Source: Ferrimonas lipolytica
Lineage (GTDB): Bacteria > Pseudomonadota > Gammaproteobacteria > Enterobacterales > Shewanellaceae
DNA: 64,000 nt
Direction: 5' to 3'
NCBI RefSeq assembly: GCF_012295575.1
Contig: NZ_CP051180.1
Coordinates: 3,658,001-3,722,000, forward strand
Shown: piece after piece, positions 46,106-55,149 of the stretch
Numbering within the stretch: the stretch's first letter is position 1
Layout: each line of letters begins with the position of its first letter
Position numbers and translations under genes: made by a program
Notes under the pieces: generated by a model
Databases searched by the model: none
Told to the model about the DNA's origin: nothing
What the model saw: only the letters and a program-made list of their open reading frames with translations

Positions 46106-46796
46106 ACGTCAGCACGGGTTTACACTGCTCGAAGTATTGATGGCAATGGTGGTGTTCGCGATGCTGGCGTTAGCCAGTGCTACGGTACTGCGTCAGACCA
46201 TTCAATCTGATGAGATTAGCCGTGACAGTCAACAACGTTTGAAGTCGTTGCAACGGACAATGAGCATCATTGAGCGAGACTTCGGTCAGATGGTGGCCCG
46301 AGCTGGTCGCGATGGCTTTGGTGATGTGAGCACCAAGTTGTTTGAGTACGGTGATAACTTTGCTGACTCCGATGGACAAGGGATACGCTTTCACCGCTTA
46401 GGTTGGCTTAATCCACAAGGGCGCTTGCCACGTGGGTCGCTGCAGCAGGTTATCTATCGCGTTCGTGACGAAAAGTTAGAGCGACTGTACACCCTTTATC
46501 CTGATCCAGTTGAAGGCGAAGAGCCGCTTGAGCTGACGTTGATGGATGGCGTACTGGATCTTAAATTTGCGTTTTATATTGATGAAAGCTGGGTTACCCA
46601 AACTGACGGTGAAACCATGCCCCGAGCGGTCGCAGTAGAGATTGAGATGGACGATCTTGGCACCATTCGTCGCCATATCTTGTTGGCCGATGGTCTTCAA
46701 AGTGGCGCTGATGACAGCGATGAGAACAGTGATAGCGGCTCTAACGATGACAGCAACTTAGGTGATGGTGATTCAGCTAACGGTGGTGACACGTGA
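46086..46796 (+). CDS. gspJ: Type II secretion minor pseudopilin GspJ
   Basis: A 236-residue tip pseudopilin. The cleavage motif is RQHG-FTLLEVLMAMVVFAMLALAS, then the family stretch QQRLKSLQRTMSIIERDFGQMVAR and RFHRLGWLNPQGRLPRGSLQQVIYRV. The C-terminal 30 residues are nearly all Asp/Ser/Asn/Gly (DDSDENSDSGSNDDSNLGDG), an acidic tail not seen in standard GspJ and perhaps calcium-binding or a spacer. It overlaps gspI and gspK. Confidence 0.94.
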   Translation: MSLTQAKRQHGFTLLEVLMAMVVFAMLALASATVLRQTIQSDEISRDSQQRLKSLQRTMSIIERDFGQMVARAGRDGFGDVSTKLFEYGDNFADSDGQGIRFHRLGWLNPQGRLPRGSLQQVIYRVRDEKLERLYTLYPDPVEGEEPLELTLMDGVLDLKFAFYIDESWVTQTDGETMPRAVAVEIEMDDLGTIRRHILLADGLQSGADDSDENSDSGSNDDSNLGDGDSANGGDT

Positions 46797-47788
46797 AGAA
46801 GCAACGAGGCGTCGCGCTGTTAACCGTATTGCTGGTATTGACGGTGATGGTAACCATTGCTGCAGGCATGACTAACCGCAGTTACTTGTCAGCTCGGCGC
46901 AGTATTAACCTCAATAACCATGAGCAAGCCTACTGGTATGCGATGGCGTCTGAGGCCTTGGCTAAACGAGCGCTAAAACAAGATTTTGAGGACGCTGACG
47001 GCACCGTCCATCTGCAACAGTATTGGGCCTTAGCTGATGTGGTATACCCAGTTGAGAACGGAACCATTGCGGGCACCATCGATGACATGCGCAGCTGCTT
47101 TAATTTGAATGCACTGTCGTTGCCATTGAGCGACGCAGAAAAGCAGCAAGATCCCTATCAGTCGCCGCTGGCCGTGCGGCAACTAGTTGCAATGCTTGAA
47201 GCTTATGACGTCGATAGCTACACCGCCGAGATGATTGCAGATCGGGTTCGAGATTTTGTTGATGCAGACAGTGATAATGCCGGTAGCTATGGTGCCGAGA
47301 GCGCAGAATATGAAGCGCGGGAGTTTCCATATCAAGCGCCTAATCAGCTGATGTTTCACCATAGCGAGTTGCGCGCTGTGTTAGGTGTATCAGCTCAGCA
47401 CTACCAATTTTTAGAGGATCGCATTTGTGCGATCCCAGGGGATGACCGACAACTACTGAACGTCAACACCCTCGCCATTGAGCAGCCTCAGTTATTAGTG
47501 GGGATGGTCGAAGGTAAACTCAGTAACAGCGAAGCTCAAGAGGTGTTAAACAACCGTCCTGAAGATGGCTGGGAAACCATAGAAGACTTTTGGGCAGAGG
47601 CAAACATGCAGCGCTTAAGCGATATCGACGACGCATTAAAATCCACAATAGTGGTCGACAGTGACTACTTTCGATTACGTGGCGGTGCGCAGGTTGATAC
47701 TGCCGTATTTAGATTAGAAACCGTATTACAGCGCGGAGGCGGCGATACATTGACCGTTGTCAGCCGGCAATTTGGAGGCCAACAGTGA
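46793..47788 (+). CDS. gspK: Type II secretion minor pseudopilin GspK
   Basis: A 331-residue, largest minor pseudopilin, capping the GspI-J-K tip. The leader KKQRG precedes VALLTVLLVLTVMVTIAAG, which lacks the Glu at +5, as is usual for GspK. The body has DMRSCFNLNAL, two helical inserts, DADSDNAGSYGAESAEYEA and a C-terminal YFRLRGGAQVDTAVFRLETVLQR. Start is GTG overlapping the gspJ stop (GTGA). Confidence 0.95.
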   Translation: MKKQRGVALLTVLLVLTVMVTIAAGMTNRSYLSARRSINLNNHEQAYWYAMASEALAKRALKQDFEDADGTVHLQQYWALADVVYPVENGTIAGTIDDMRSCFNLNALSLPLSDAEKQQDPYQSPLAVRQLVAMLEAYDVDSYTAEMIADRVRDFVDADSDNAGSYGAESAEYEAREFPYQAPNQLMFHHSELRAVLGVSAQHYQFLEDRICAIPGDDRQLLNVNTLAIEQPQLLVGMVEGKLSNSEAQEVLNNRPEDGWETIEDFWAEANMQRLSDIDDALKSTIVVDSDYFRLRGGAQVDTAVFRLETVLQRGGGDTLTVVSRQFGGQQ

Positions 47789-48975
47789 GCGAACGATTGG
47801 TGGTACGACTGGGCAGCCAAGCTCAGCAACCGATCCCATGGGTAACTTGGTCGGAACAACAGCAGGGCGTTATTAGCTCTGGGGTATTACCTAATGCTGA
47901 GGCGCTAGTCAGTTTGGCAGAGCGTGCCGGTGGCCGCCCAGTAGAAGTATTGGTCGACAGTAGCGCGATCACTTTTACCTCGGTAACTGTGCCAGCCAAG
48001 GCTCAGCGCCAAGCATTGAAGGCTTTGCCGTTTATGCTTGAAGATGGCTTAGCGCAAGACGTGGAGTTACTACATTTTGTGCCGGGCCCGCGCCAAGGAG
48101 ACACAGTGCCTGTGGCCATTGTTAGCCACGCTCAGGTGCAGCTCTGGCAACATTGGTTAGCTGAGGCCGGGCTGCCATGCACGCGCATGGTGCCAGATAT
48201 TTTGGCGTTACCATTGGTCGACGGCAGTTGTGTTTCAGTATTACAACTTGAAGAGCAGCTGCTGCTGCGCAGTGGTACCGTGGCCGGTCAGGTGATGGAT
48301 GTCGACTGGTTGTCATTGGCTGTCGGCCAATATGCTAATGCTGCACAGCCATGGGCACTGTTTACCCCTCTTGAGCTGCCAGCCGGCGTAGAATCCATTC
48401 AGCAGCCACTTGAGCTGCCGATGGAGCAGTTAGCCGCTGGTTTTATGAAAGCCCCTCTGAGCTTACTTACGGGCCCATACGCACCCTCCAAAGAGTTGGG
48501 TAATGCGATAAAGTTGTGGGCTAAAGTTGGTATCGCTGCATCGGTATTATTTGTACTGACGCTGATTAACGATGGTCTACAGGTGAATCAACTGCAGGCA
48601 CAACGAGATGATCTACGCACTGAGCAAGAGCTAATCTACCGCAGTTTGTTTCCTAACGAGAAACGGGTGGTTAACGCGCGTAGCCAGCTGCAAGCAAAGG
48701 TTCGTGCCTTAGGCGCTGGGGGTAGCAGCGGCGAACTGTTTGCCATGCTGAAGCAGCTACAGCCGAGCTTTCAGGCATTACCAGGGGTAAAGCCTCAGGG
48801 AATCAAATTTGACGCCAGTCGCGGCGAGATCCGGTTGCAACTTTCTGGCAAGGACTTTGCCCAGATTGAGAAGTTTAGCGACAGCGTTAAACAACAGTTC
48901 TCGGTACAAACCGGCGCATTAAACAACGACGATAATGGCGTTAGTGGCACCTTAACGGTAAGGGCAAAAGGATGA
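47785..48975 (+). CDS. gspL: Type II secretion protein GspL
   Basis: A 396-residue inner-membrane protein that couples the GspE ATPase to the platform. The cytoplasmic actin-like domain occupies residues about 1-235 (ALKALPFMLEDGLAQDVELLHFV is a recognisable GspL stretch). One membrane helix follows (WAKVGIAASVLFVLTLIND, about 248-266), then a short periplasmic ferredoxin-like domain. GTG start overlapping the gspK stop. Confidence 0.92.
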   Translation: MSERLVVRLGSQAQQPIPWVTWSEQQQGVISSGVLPNAEALVSLAERAGGRPVEVLVDSSAITFTSVTVPAKAQRQALKALPFMLEDGLAQDVELLHFVPGPRQGDTVPVAIVSHAQVQLWQHWLAEAGLPCTRMVPDILALPLVDGSCVSVLQLEEQLLLRSGTVAGQVMDVDWLSLAVGQYANAAQPWALFTPLELPAGVESIQQPLELPMEQLAAGFMKAPLSLLTGPYAPSKELGNAIKLWAKVGIAASVLFVLTLINDGLQVNQLQAQRDDLRTEQELIYRSLFPNEKRVVNARSQLQAKVRALGAGGSSGELFAMLKQLQPSFQALPGVKPQGIKFDASRGEIRLQLSGKDFAQIEKFSDSVKQQFSVQTGALNNDDNGVSGTLTVRAKG

Positions 48976-49460
48976 ACGCATATCTGCAACAACTACAACA
49001 GCTGTGGTTGGATCGAAGTGATCAAGAGCGTCGTTTGATGGTGATTGCTGGCCCACTGCTGTTGCTTGGCATTATTTATTGGGGTTTATGGCAACCGGTG
49101 CAGGAGTCGTTGGCGCAAGCGCAAGCGCAAGTGAAGGCGGAAACGGTTGCCTTAGCGCAGGTAAAGCATAACGCCAACCTTTACGCGAGCCAAGATGGCC
49201 AAGCGGGGCCCAAACGCACACTTGGCAGCCTGAGCCAAGTCGCCAGTCAAAGCGCCAAAGAGAACAACTTGGTGATTGAGCGGATGCAACCACAAGGCGA
49301 TAAGCTGCAACTGTGGTTAGAAGACGCTAATTTCGATCGCCTAATCAGTTGGCTGAATGAGATAAACCAGCAAGGCGTACAGATCAATGCCTTGGATCTG
49401 AGCGTTGCAGATGAAGCCGGTATGGTTCAAGTGCGCCGATTACAACTTAGTAAGCCATAA
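48972..49460 (+). CDS. gspM: Type II secretion protein GspM
   Basis: A 162-residue partner of GspL. A short cytoplasmic start (SDQERRLMVIAGPLLLLGIIYWGLW) contains its one membrane helix, then a periplasmic coiled stretch and a small ferredoxin-like domain (LVIERMQPQGDKLQLWLEDANFDRLISWL). ATG overlaps the gspL stop by four bases. Confidence 0.92.
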   Translation: MNAYLQQLQQLWLDRSDQERRLMVIAGPLLLLGIIYWGLWQPVQESLAQAQAQVKAETVALAQVKHNANLYASQDGQAGPKRTLGSLSQVASQSAKENNLVIERMQPQGDKLQLWLEDANFDRLISWLNEINQQGVQINALDLSVADEAGMVQVRRLQLSKP

Positions 49461-49472
49461 CGGAGAGCGTTG

Positions 49473-50234
49473 GTGAAATCAGCAGTAAAATACGGCCTAG
49501 TTGGGGCCGTGGTATTTGGCTTATGTTTAATTGTCACCGTACCGGCCGCATGGGTATGGCACCTTATGCCTAACAAACCTAAGCAGGTGCAGTTGAGTGG
49601 GATTAACGGCTCTGTGTGGCAGGGGCGAATTGCTCATGCGCGTATTGCTGGCCGTGACATCGAACAGCTGCAATGGCAGCTGCATCCGAGTGCCTTGTTA
49701 AGTGGTCATCTCGCTGCCAGTTTTAGCATGGATGGTGGCTTAGTTCAGGGTAAAGGCGATATCAGCTACGGCCTTGCCGGTCTAAAAGCTGAAGGCCTGC
49801 GTCTTAGCGCCCCGTTGCCGTGGATGGTGGGCAAACAACGGTTGCCACTGCGCACGCGCTTAGACGGTCATGCAACCCTTAACGTGCGTACTCTAGAGCA
49901 AGGGCAACCATGGTGTGAACAGCTGCAAGGCCGCCTATTGGTTGAACGCTTAGACGTAAATAATCAGTTCGGCGCTTATCCATTGGGAAATATTGCCGGC
50001 TCATTGGCGTGCCAGCAGGGTCAAGTGCAGCTGAAAATTGATGAATCAGAAAACGTGATTGGTCTAAATGGTGAGTTGCTGCTTAAGGCCAATAATCAAG
50101 TTGAAGTGAACGCTAAGATCCGCCAAACCGAGCAACAGCCCCAGAGCCTTGTTCAAGCACTGCAATTTATTGGTAAGCCTGATAGTACTGGAGCTTATCC
50201 GGTCAACTACAGTGGCCCAATTCCGGGGTTATAA
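49473..50234 (+). CDS. gspN: Type II secretion protein GspN
   Basis: A 253-residue protein anchored by an N-terminal helix (YGLVGAVVFGLCLIVTVPAAWVWHLM). The rest is periplasmic and beta-rich, with GINGSVWQGRIAHARIAGRDIEQLQWQLHPSALLSG, a typical GspN opening. Its role in secretion is minor or variable in other species. GGAGAG suits the GTG at 49473 better than the TTG at 49470. It ends the operon; gspO (prepilin peptidase) and gspAB are absent here. Confidence 0.9.
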   Translation: MKSAVKYGLVGAVVFGLCLIVTVPAAWVWHLMPNKPKQVQLSGINGSVWQGRIAHARIAGRDIEQLQWQLHPSALLSGHLAASFSMDGGLVQGKGDISYGLAGLKAEGLRLSAPLPWMVGKQRLPLRTRLDGHATLNVRTLEQGQPWCEQLQGRLLVERLDVNNQFGAYPLGNIAGSLACQQGQVQLKIDESENVIGLNGELLLKANNQVEVNAKIRQTEQQPQSLVQALQFIGKPDSTGAYPVNYSGPIPGL

Positions 50235-50257
50235 CCCATTAATGCAGGAAATGCAGA

Positions 50258-50803
50258 GTGAAGAAACCTGAAATTTTAAGCAATGAGTTGGTGGCTGAAA
50301 GCCGCTTGTTTAAAGTGGAACAGTTGGAGCTTCGCTTTAGTAATGGTGAGCTACGTACCTACGAGCGTATGCGCGGCGGACGCACCGGTGCAGTGATGGT
50401 GGTGCCGATGATCGACGCTGAGCATATGCTGCTGGTGCGGGAGTACGCCGCTGGTACGCACCGTTATGAACTGGGATTTCCTAAAGGGTTAATTGATCTT
50501 GGTGAAGAGGCGGCTGCTGCCGCCAATCGCGAGCTGCAGGAAGAGATCGGCTTTGCCGCTAGAACGTTACAACCGTTGATGCAAGTTGCGTTAGCGCCAA
50601 GTTACTTTGCCAGTAACATGGACATTTTTTTAGCTCTGGATCTCTATCCGAGTCAGCTTGAAGGTGATGAGCCAGAGCCGCTTGAGATCGTCAAATGGCC
50701 CATTGCCGATGTCGATGGATTACTGGCTCGAGTGGATTTTTCTGAATCTAGATCAATAACGGCCTTGTTTTTAGCGCGCAAGAGTTTAAAACTGGACAGA
50801 TAG
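50258..50803 (+). CDS. nudE: ADP compounds hydrolase NudE
   Basis: A 181-residue Nudix hydrolase acting on ADP-ribose, Ap3A and NADH-type compounds. The Nudix box is GFPKGLIDLGEEAAAAANRELQEEIGFA, with the REXXEE core as RELQEEIG. The start is GTG, with AGGAA 7 bases upstream. The gsp-nudE-cysQ order is common in Shewanella and Vibrio relatives. Confidence 0.94.
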   Translation: MKKPEILSNELVAESRLFKVEQLELRFSNGELRTYERMRGGRTGAVMVVPMIDAEHMLLVREYAAGTHRYELGFPKGLIDLGEEAAAAANRELQEEIGFAARTLQPLMQVALAPSYFASNMDIFLALDLYPSQLEGDEPEPLEIVKWPIADVDGLLARVDFSESRSITALFLARKSLKLDR

Positions 50804-50832
50804 AAGTCGCTGTAGTTTTAAGGTGGTGTGGA

Positions 50833-51642
50833 GTGAGTCGCCTGCAATCCTTGCTTGAGCCGGTAATCGATATTGCGGTTATCGCTGGTAATAAGATCCG
50901 AGACATATATGACGCCGGTCAGTTTGAAGAGTTGACTAAGTCAGACAATACCCCTGTGACCAGCGCCGATCTGGCCGCACACCATTATATTGTTGATGCG
51001 CTAACGCTGCTTACCCCTGATATCCCGATTCTGTCTGAAGAAGACGCCAACATCCCCCTTGATGAACGAGTCCAGTGGCAACGATATTGGTTGATCGATC
51101 CACTCGACGGTACCCAAGAATTCATTGCCGGCAGTGGTGACTTTGCGGTCAATATCGCTTTGATTGAAGCGGGCGTACCGGCAATGGGAGTTATCTACGC
51201 ACCAATCAGTGAGGTCTGCTATTTTGCCACCCGTGGCAATGGTGCCTTTAAACGCGAAGCTGGGGTCACCAAATCGATTCACAGTCGCGTGGTAGCGGCC
51301 AATGATAAGCTGAAAATTGCGGTATCACGTCGACAGCGCAAGCAGAGCATATTGGATCGCCTGAGCGATCAGTGGCAGTACGATCTGGTGCCCTTTGGCA
51401 GTGCGTCGCTGAAAAGCTGCATGGTGGCAGAGGGGGAGGCGGACTGTTACTTACGCTTAGGCCCAACTGGTGAGTGGGATACCGGTGCATCCCAATGCGT
51501 GGTGGTAGAGGCTGGAGGCATCATTGTCGATACCCTCTATCAGCCTCTCAGCTACAATCAGCGGGAAAGCTTAGAGAACCCCAATTATATGGTGTTGGGC
51601 TCGCAACAGTTGCCATGGCAACAGGTTTTGCCGCCAGCTTAA
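50833..51642 (+). CDS. cysQ: 3'(2'),5'-bisphosphate nucleotidase CysQ
   Basis: A 269-residue metal-dependent phosphatase that removes 3'-phosphoadenosine 5'-phosphate, a by-product of sulfate assimilation. The inositol-monophosphatase-type motifs are ILSEEDANIP (metal Glu), YWLIDPLDGTQEFI (DPLDGT) and GPTGEWDTGASQCVV (second metal Asp). GTG start. Repeat copy 4 begins 13 bases after the stop. Confidence 0.95.
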   Translation: MSRLQSLLEPVIDIAVIAGNKIRDIYDAGQFEELTKSDNTPVTSADLAAHHYIVDALTLLTPDIPILSEEDANIPLDERVQWQRYWLIDPLDGTQEFIAGSGDFAVNIALIEAGVPAMGVIYAPISEVCYFATRGNGAFKREAGVTKSIHSRVVAANDKLKIAVSRRQRKQSILDRLSDQWQYDLVPFGSASLKSCMVAEGEADCYLRLGPTGEWDTGASQCVVVEAGGIIVDTLYQPLSYNQRESLENPNYMVLGSQQLPWQQVLPPA

Positions 51643-51654
51643 CGGGTATTTAAG

Positions 51655-51947
51655 GGCTGTGTCGTAGTTAGCTGTTGAAGTTTATCTTAAGCCTTTGGCT
51701 TCACCGATTTCGGTGCTTTTAGGGGGACAATGTCACGGTGGCGACGGCACATTCTTGTATGCATTAGGGGGGAGTTTCGCCCCCTTTGGAATCCCCTTTT
51801 GCCTTAGGTCGCAGTCCAAAACGCTTCGCTGAACTGTTCCAATGCGGCAGAAGATCAATAGCGGTAGTGCTTTACCCTTGTATCGCAACTCGCCTAGCCA
51901 GTGCTTTAACAGCCTTGGAAAGAGCAACACTTAATTGGTAGATAGCC
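51655..51947 (-). mobile_element. Dispersed MITE-like element, copy 4 (full length, with target duplication)
   Basis: 293 bases in the opposite orientation to copies 1-3. Its right end (GGCTGTGTCGTAGTTAGCTG on the plus strand) starts at 51655 and its left end (GGTAGATAGCC) finishes at 51947. The flanks TATTTAAG (51647-51654) and CATTTAAG (51948-51955) match at 7 of 8 bases, an apparent target duplication. It lies between convergent cysQ and mnmH, and its left end supplies the last few codons and stop of mnmH. No transposase inside. Confidence 0.9.
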
Positions 51948-53031
51948 CATTTAAGAATTGATGTACTTCCTGCCAGGAGCCCTGATATAAGATTGGGGCT
52001 TCAAGTTTACTGCGCTGATAGTGGTACATCGGGTCGTAGTAATCCAGTAGCATCGCTTCAATCCACACTCGATGTTGGTCCAAATCATTACGGCTCTGTT
52101 GCGCTGCTAATGCAGCTAACATTTGCTGTTTAAGTTTATCGTATCGTTGCTGGCCTAAGCGCTTTTGTACCCGTTCAAGACTGCTCAAGAGGTAGTCGCT
52201 AAACGCCTGCCAACCTTGTTCTTCGCCGTCTCGTTCTCGGTAGGCCTGAAATTTCGTTACCACATAGTCTTTCAGCGTTTGTTCCACTCGCTCCGCTGTA
52301 CTGCGAACTAGCACAACCCGCGGTGCGAGCATCATTAGGTTGTAGAGTTCAAGCGGCAGTGATTCACGTCCAATCAAGCGACTTTCGTCTTCTAACAACA
52401 ATGTATTTTGCTGCTGGTTATGACGGATCAACGCCAGCGCCAATTGGTTTTCAAAATCAATTTGAGAGGGCTGCTCGGTGAGCATTCGGCCAAAGCTGGA
52501 GCCACGGTGATTAGCGATTCCTTCAAGATCAACACTGTCGCTGCGCTCGTTGAGGAAGTCGGTTTTACCGCTGCCGGTCATGCCCGACAAGATAATGAGA
52601 TCACTTTGCGAGGCAACTCGCTCCGTTTCGCCAATCAGATACTGTCGAACCGCTTTATAGCCACCCTGAATGTAGGGGCGGTTAGAGCCTGCTTCTTTAA
52701 GCCAAGCTTGGCTTATTTGGCTACGCATGCCGCCACGGAAACAACACAATACTGTTTCTGGCTGCTTTTCGATTTGAGCCATCCAAGCATTAATGCGCTC
52801 AGCCTTGATGTCACCACTAACCAGTTGATGCCCTAATTCAACCGCCGCTTGTTGGCCTTTGTGTTTGTAACAGTGGCCAACCTTGCCACGCTCGCTGTCG
52901 TTCATTAACGGTAGGCTGATACCACCGGGTAAGGTGCCTTTGCGGTATTCAACCGGTGCGCGCAGATCGATAATCGGCGTTTTATTGAGTAACAGCGTTA
53001 GATAGTCGGATGGGGCAATGGTGTTGGGCAT
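51931..53031 (-). CDS. mnmH: tRNA 2-selenouridine synthase MnmH (SelU/YbbB)
   Basis: A 366-residue enzyme that replaces sulfur with selenium in 2-thiouridine of tRNA wobble bases. The N-terminal rhodanese domain has the active Cys in VLCCFRGGMRSQ (Cys97, as in E. coli SelU). The C-terminal P-loop domain has GMTGSGKTDFLNE. Its presence implies a selenophosphate supply (SelD) elsewhere. The ATG at 53031 opens MPNTIAPSDY; the frame extends further up, through the desaturase terminator. The last residues (GLSTN) and TAA stop are coded by repeat copy 4, so the C-terminus is not native. Confidence 0.94.
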   Translation of the reverse strand: MPNTIAPSDYLTLLLNKTPIIDLRAPVEYRKGTLPGGISLPLMNDSERGKVGHCYKHKGQQAAVELGHQLVSGDIKAERINAWMAQIEKQPETVLCCFRGGMRSQISQAWLKEAGSNRPYIQGGYKAVRQYLIGETERVASQSDLIILSGMTGSGKTDFLNERSDSVDLEGIANHRGSSFGRMLTEQPSQIDFENQLALALIRHNQQQNTLLLEDESRLIGRESLPLELYNLMMLAPRVVLVRSTAERVEQTLKDYVVTKFQAYRERDGEEQGWQAFSDYLLSSLERVQKRLGQQRYDKLKQQMLAALAAQQSRNDLDQHRVWIEAMLLDYYDPMYHYQRSKLEAPILYQGSWQEVHQFLNGLSTN

Positions 53032-53045
53032 GGTGTTCTCAAGCA

Positions 53046-53078
53046 AAGAAAAAGGCGACGAATCTTCAATTCGTCGCC
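53046..53078 (-). terminator. Rho-independent terminator after the desaturase gene
   Basis: A ten-pair stem GGCGACGAAT/ATTCGTCGCC with a short loop is followed on the minus strand by TTTTTC. It lies 39 bases past the desaturase stop and just before the mnmH start, separating the two. Confidence 0.87.
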
Positions 53079-53116
53079 AGTATACTACTTCAGCTAGGTT
53101 GCTGGTGTCGCCTGCA

Positions 53117-54229
53117 TCATGCCATGGCGTGCACTTGTTGGCGTAATTGCTGCCATTGGCTTTGGTGCTCTCGCACGGTTTGGCGTAGCTCATCCAGTTG
53201 CTTACGTGCCTTCTTGTCCAACTTATATTTATGCAGCTTTAACAGTCGTTGTTGTTCGCTGTAGTAACCTTGCACGCGCAACATCAGCTGTTCATATTCC
53301 TGCTCCAAGGTTGCTAACATCTCCGCTGCTTGTTTGCTGCTGGCACATCGCAATTGGCTTGCTCTTAGTTGCATCTTCAATTTGGCGGTTTCGATGCGAT
53401 CTTGTGGCGCTTTGCGCAGACCGTTTGCCAAGCCAGTTAAGCTGGATAGTTGGATCAGCCATTTGGTTGGATCAAATTGCCACCACTTAATACCATTGCG
53501 GTAGTCATACTCAAAGGTGTGGTGGAAGTTGTGATAACCCTCACCAAAGGTGAATAGCGCTAAGATGCCGTTGTCTTTGGAACTGTGGGCGTCGCTGTAG
53601 GGCTGACGCCCCCAGATATGCGCCAAAGAGTTAATGAAAAAGGTACCGTGGTGAACGGTGACGACCCGTAAAAAACCAACCAGCAACACGGCACCGATTA
53701 CATCGCCTAACGCCAACCCAAGTAATGCTGGCATCCCTAAGTTAGTGAACACTGCAATGGCGTTATAGTGGCGATGTTGAAACATCACGATAGGGTTTTT
53801 CTGTAGATCACGGACATTATTGGGTTCGGTTTGGGAGATGCCATGATCACGCATAAGCCAACCCATATGGCTGTACCAGAAACCTTTACCTGCTGAATAG
53901 GGGTCTTGGTGATCGTTATCAACATGTTTGTGGTGAATACGGTGATCTGAACACCAATGGATAATGGTGTTTTGCATCGCCATGGCACCGCCGATAGCGA
54001 ATACCCATTGCAGAGCTGGGTGAGCTTGCCAAGCGCGGTGCGACCACAAGCGATGATAGCCGGCGGTAATCGATAAGCCGCTCCACGCCCAAAATAGAAA
54101 GGCGGCCAGCCATAACGAGCCAGAATAACCATGGGTGATGCCGTACCAAGGTACAGCAGTGATGGTAATGATAAATGTGCCGAATAAGACGATGTTATTT
54201 AGCCACAAAATTGGTTTGTCTTTGTTCAT
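53117..54229 (-). CDS. Membrane fatty acid (acyl-CoA delta-9 type) desaturase
   Basis: A 370-residue diiron membrane desaturase. The His boxes are HRLWSHRAW (HX4H), CSDHRIHHKHVD (HXXHH) and YHNFHHTFEYD, with helices before and between. It makes monounsaturated chains on finished acyl groups for membrane fluidity. The last 90 or so residues (from about 280) form a charged coiled coil (LATLEQEYEQLMLRVQGYYSEQQRLLKLHK), longer than in the simplest members. It is divergent from the fabR-like regulator gene, as in DesT-controlled systems, suggesting control by it. Confidence 0.92.
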   Translation of the reverse strand: MNKDKPILWLNNIVLFGTFIITITAVPWYGITHGYSGSLWLAAFLFWAWSGLSITAGYHRLWSHRAWQAHPALQWVFAIGGAMAMQNTIIHWCSDHRIHHKHVDNDHQDPYSAGKGFWYSHMGWLMRDHGISQTEPNNVRDLQKNPIVMFQHRHYNAIAVFTNLGMPALLGLALGDVIGAVLLVGFLRVVTVHHGTFFINSLAHIWGRQPYSDAHSSKDNGILALFTFGEGYHNFHHTFEYDYRNGIKWWQFDPTKWLIQLSSLTGLANGLRKAPQDRIETAKLKMQLRASQLRCASSKQAAEMLATLEQEYEQLMLRVQGYYSEQQRLLKLHKYKLDKKARKQLDELRQTVREHQSQWQQLRQQVHAMA

Positions 54230-54366
54230 CCGTGATTACTTTTCAGCTTACAACTGTGAGCCATTTTGGATAAATTGATTAAATTTGCAACCCCGATAGA
54301 GCCCTTAGCTGAAAATTTATCAAGATAACGATACTATCTGGCTGATTTTAGTTTAGGTGGTGGCCC

Positions 54367-55002
54367 ATGGGGATCCGAGCACAACAAAAAGAAAAAACCC
54401 GCCGCGCCTTGGTGGATGCGGCATTCAACCAACTGAGTGCAGAACGAAGCTTTTCTAGCTTGAGTTTGCGTGAAGTCGCGCGGGAGGCCGGCATCGCGCC
54501 GACGTCGTTTTATCGCCACTTTAAAGATATGGAAGAGCTTGGCTTAACCATGGTGGATGAAGGCGGCCTGACTTTGCGTCAATTGATGCGCAAAGGCCGA
54601 CAACGTGCGGAGCAAGGTGGCAGCATTATTTTTGCTTCAATGCAGATCTTTATGGAGTTTATCGACGAGCACCCAAACGTGTTTCGCTTGTTGTTACGAG
54701 AGCGCAGTGGCACTTCTGCAGCGTTTCGTTCTGCAGTAAACCGTGAGATCCGCCATTTCACTGATGAGTTAACTGATTATTTAATTAGTCGATCAAATAC
54801 GGATCCGCGCTTAGCCTATGCACAGGCTGAAGCGATGGTGGTTCTGGTGTTTGCGTCTGGCTCTGAAGTGCTTGATATGAGTAAAAAGGAACGTAAACTG
54901 CAAACCGATCGTCTGATCCTTCAGGTTGCAATGCTGTCGATAGGTGGCGAGGCTTTACCCAACAGTAAACGCTTCGAAGCACATATGCTGGCTTCGCAAT
55001 AA
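54367..55002 (+). CDS. fabR: TetR-family regulator of unsaturated fatty acid genes (FabR/DesT type)
   Basis: A 211-residue TetR-type regulator. Helix-turn-helix residues about 30-52 ([36 protein letters not shown]) are those of FabR, and the long ligand domain includes [23 protein letters not shown]. FabR in E. coli represses fabA/fabB, and DesT in Pseudomonas represses desaturase genes, depending on acyl-CoA saturation. Divergence from the desaturase favours a DesT-like task here. The 137-base gap between the genes holds no operator I can identify with confidence. Confidence 0.9.
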   Translation: MGIRAQQKEKTRRALVDAAFNQLSAERSFSSLSLREVAREAGIAPTSFYRHFKDMEELGLTMVDEGGLTLRQLMRKGRQRAEQGGSIIFASMQIFMEFIDEHPNVFRLLLRERSGTSAAFRSAVNREIRHFTDELTDYLISRSNTDPRLAYAQAEAMVVLVFASGSEVLDMSKKERKLQTDRLILQVAMLSIGGEALPNSKRFEAHMLASQ

Positions 55003-55022
55003 TGTCGACATACCGTTAGTTG

Positions 55023-55056
55023 AATCCCCAAGTTGTTCACTCAATTTGGGGATTTT
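55023..55056 (+). terminator. Rho-independent terminator after fabR
   Basis: AATCCCCAA (55023-55031) pairs with TTGGGGATT (55046-55054), followed by TTCGTTTTTG. The loop is 14 bases. Confidence 0.75.
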
Positions 55057-55149
55057 CGTTTTTGATAAGGTTAAAAATCAATAACAACACCTAACTTCGA
55101 ACGTAGTGATGGATCTATCTTTAGGATAACAGTAAAGTTCGCACCAAAT

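Noticed and set aside
54230-54366. FabR/DesT operator between the desaturase and fabR
   Set aside because: No clear palindrome like the known FabR sites could be found, only loose AT-rich similarity.
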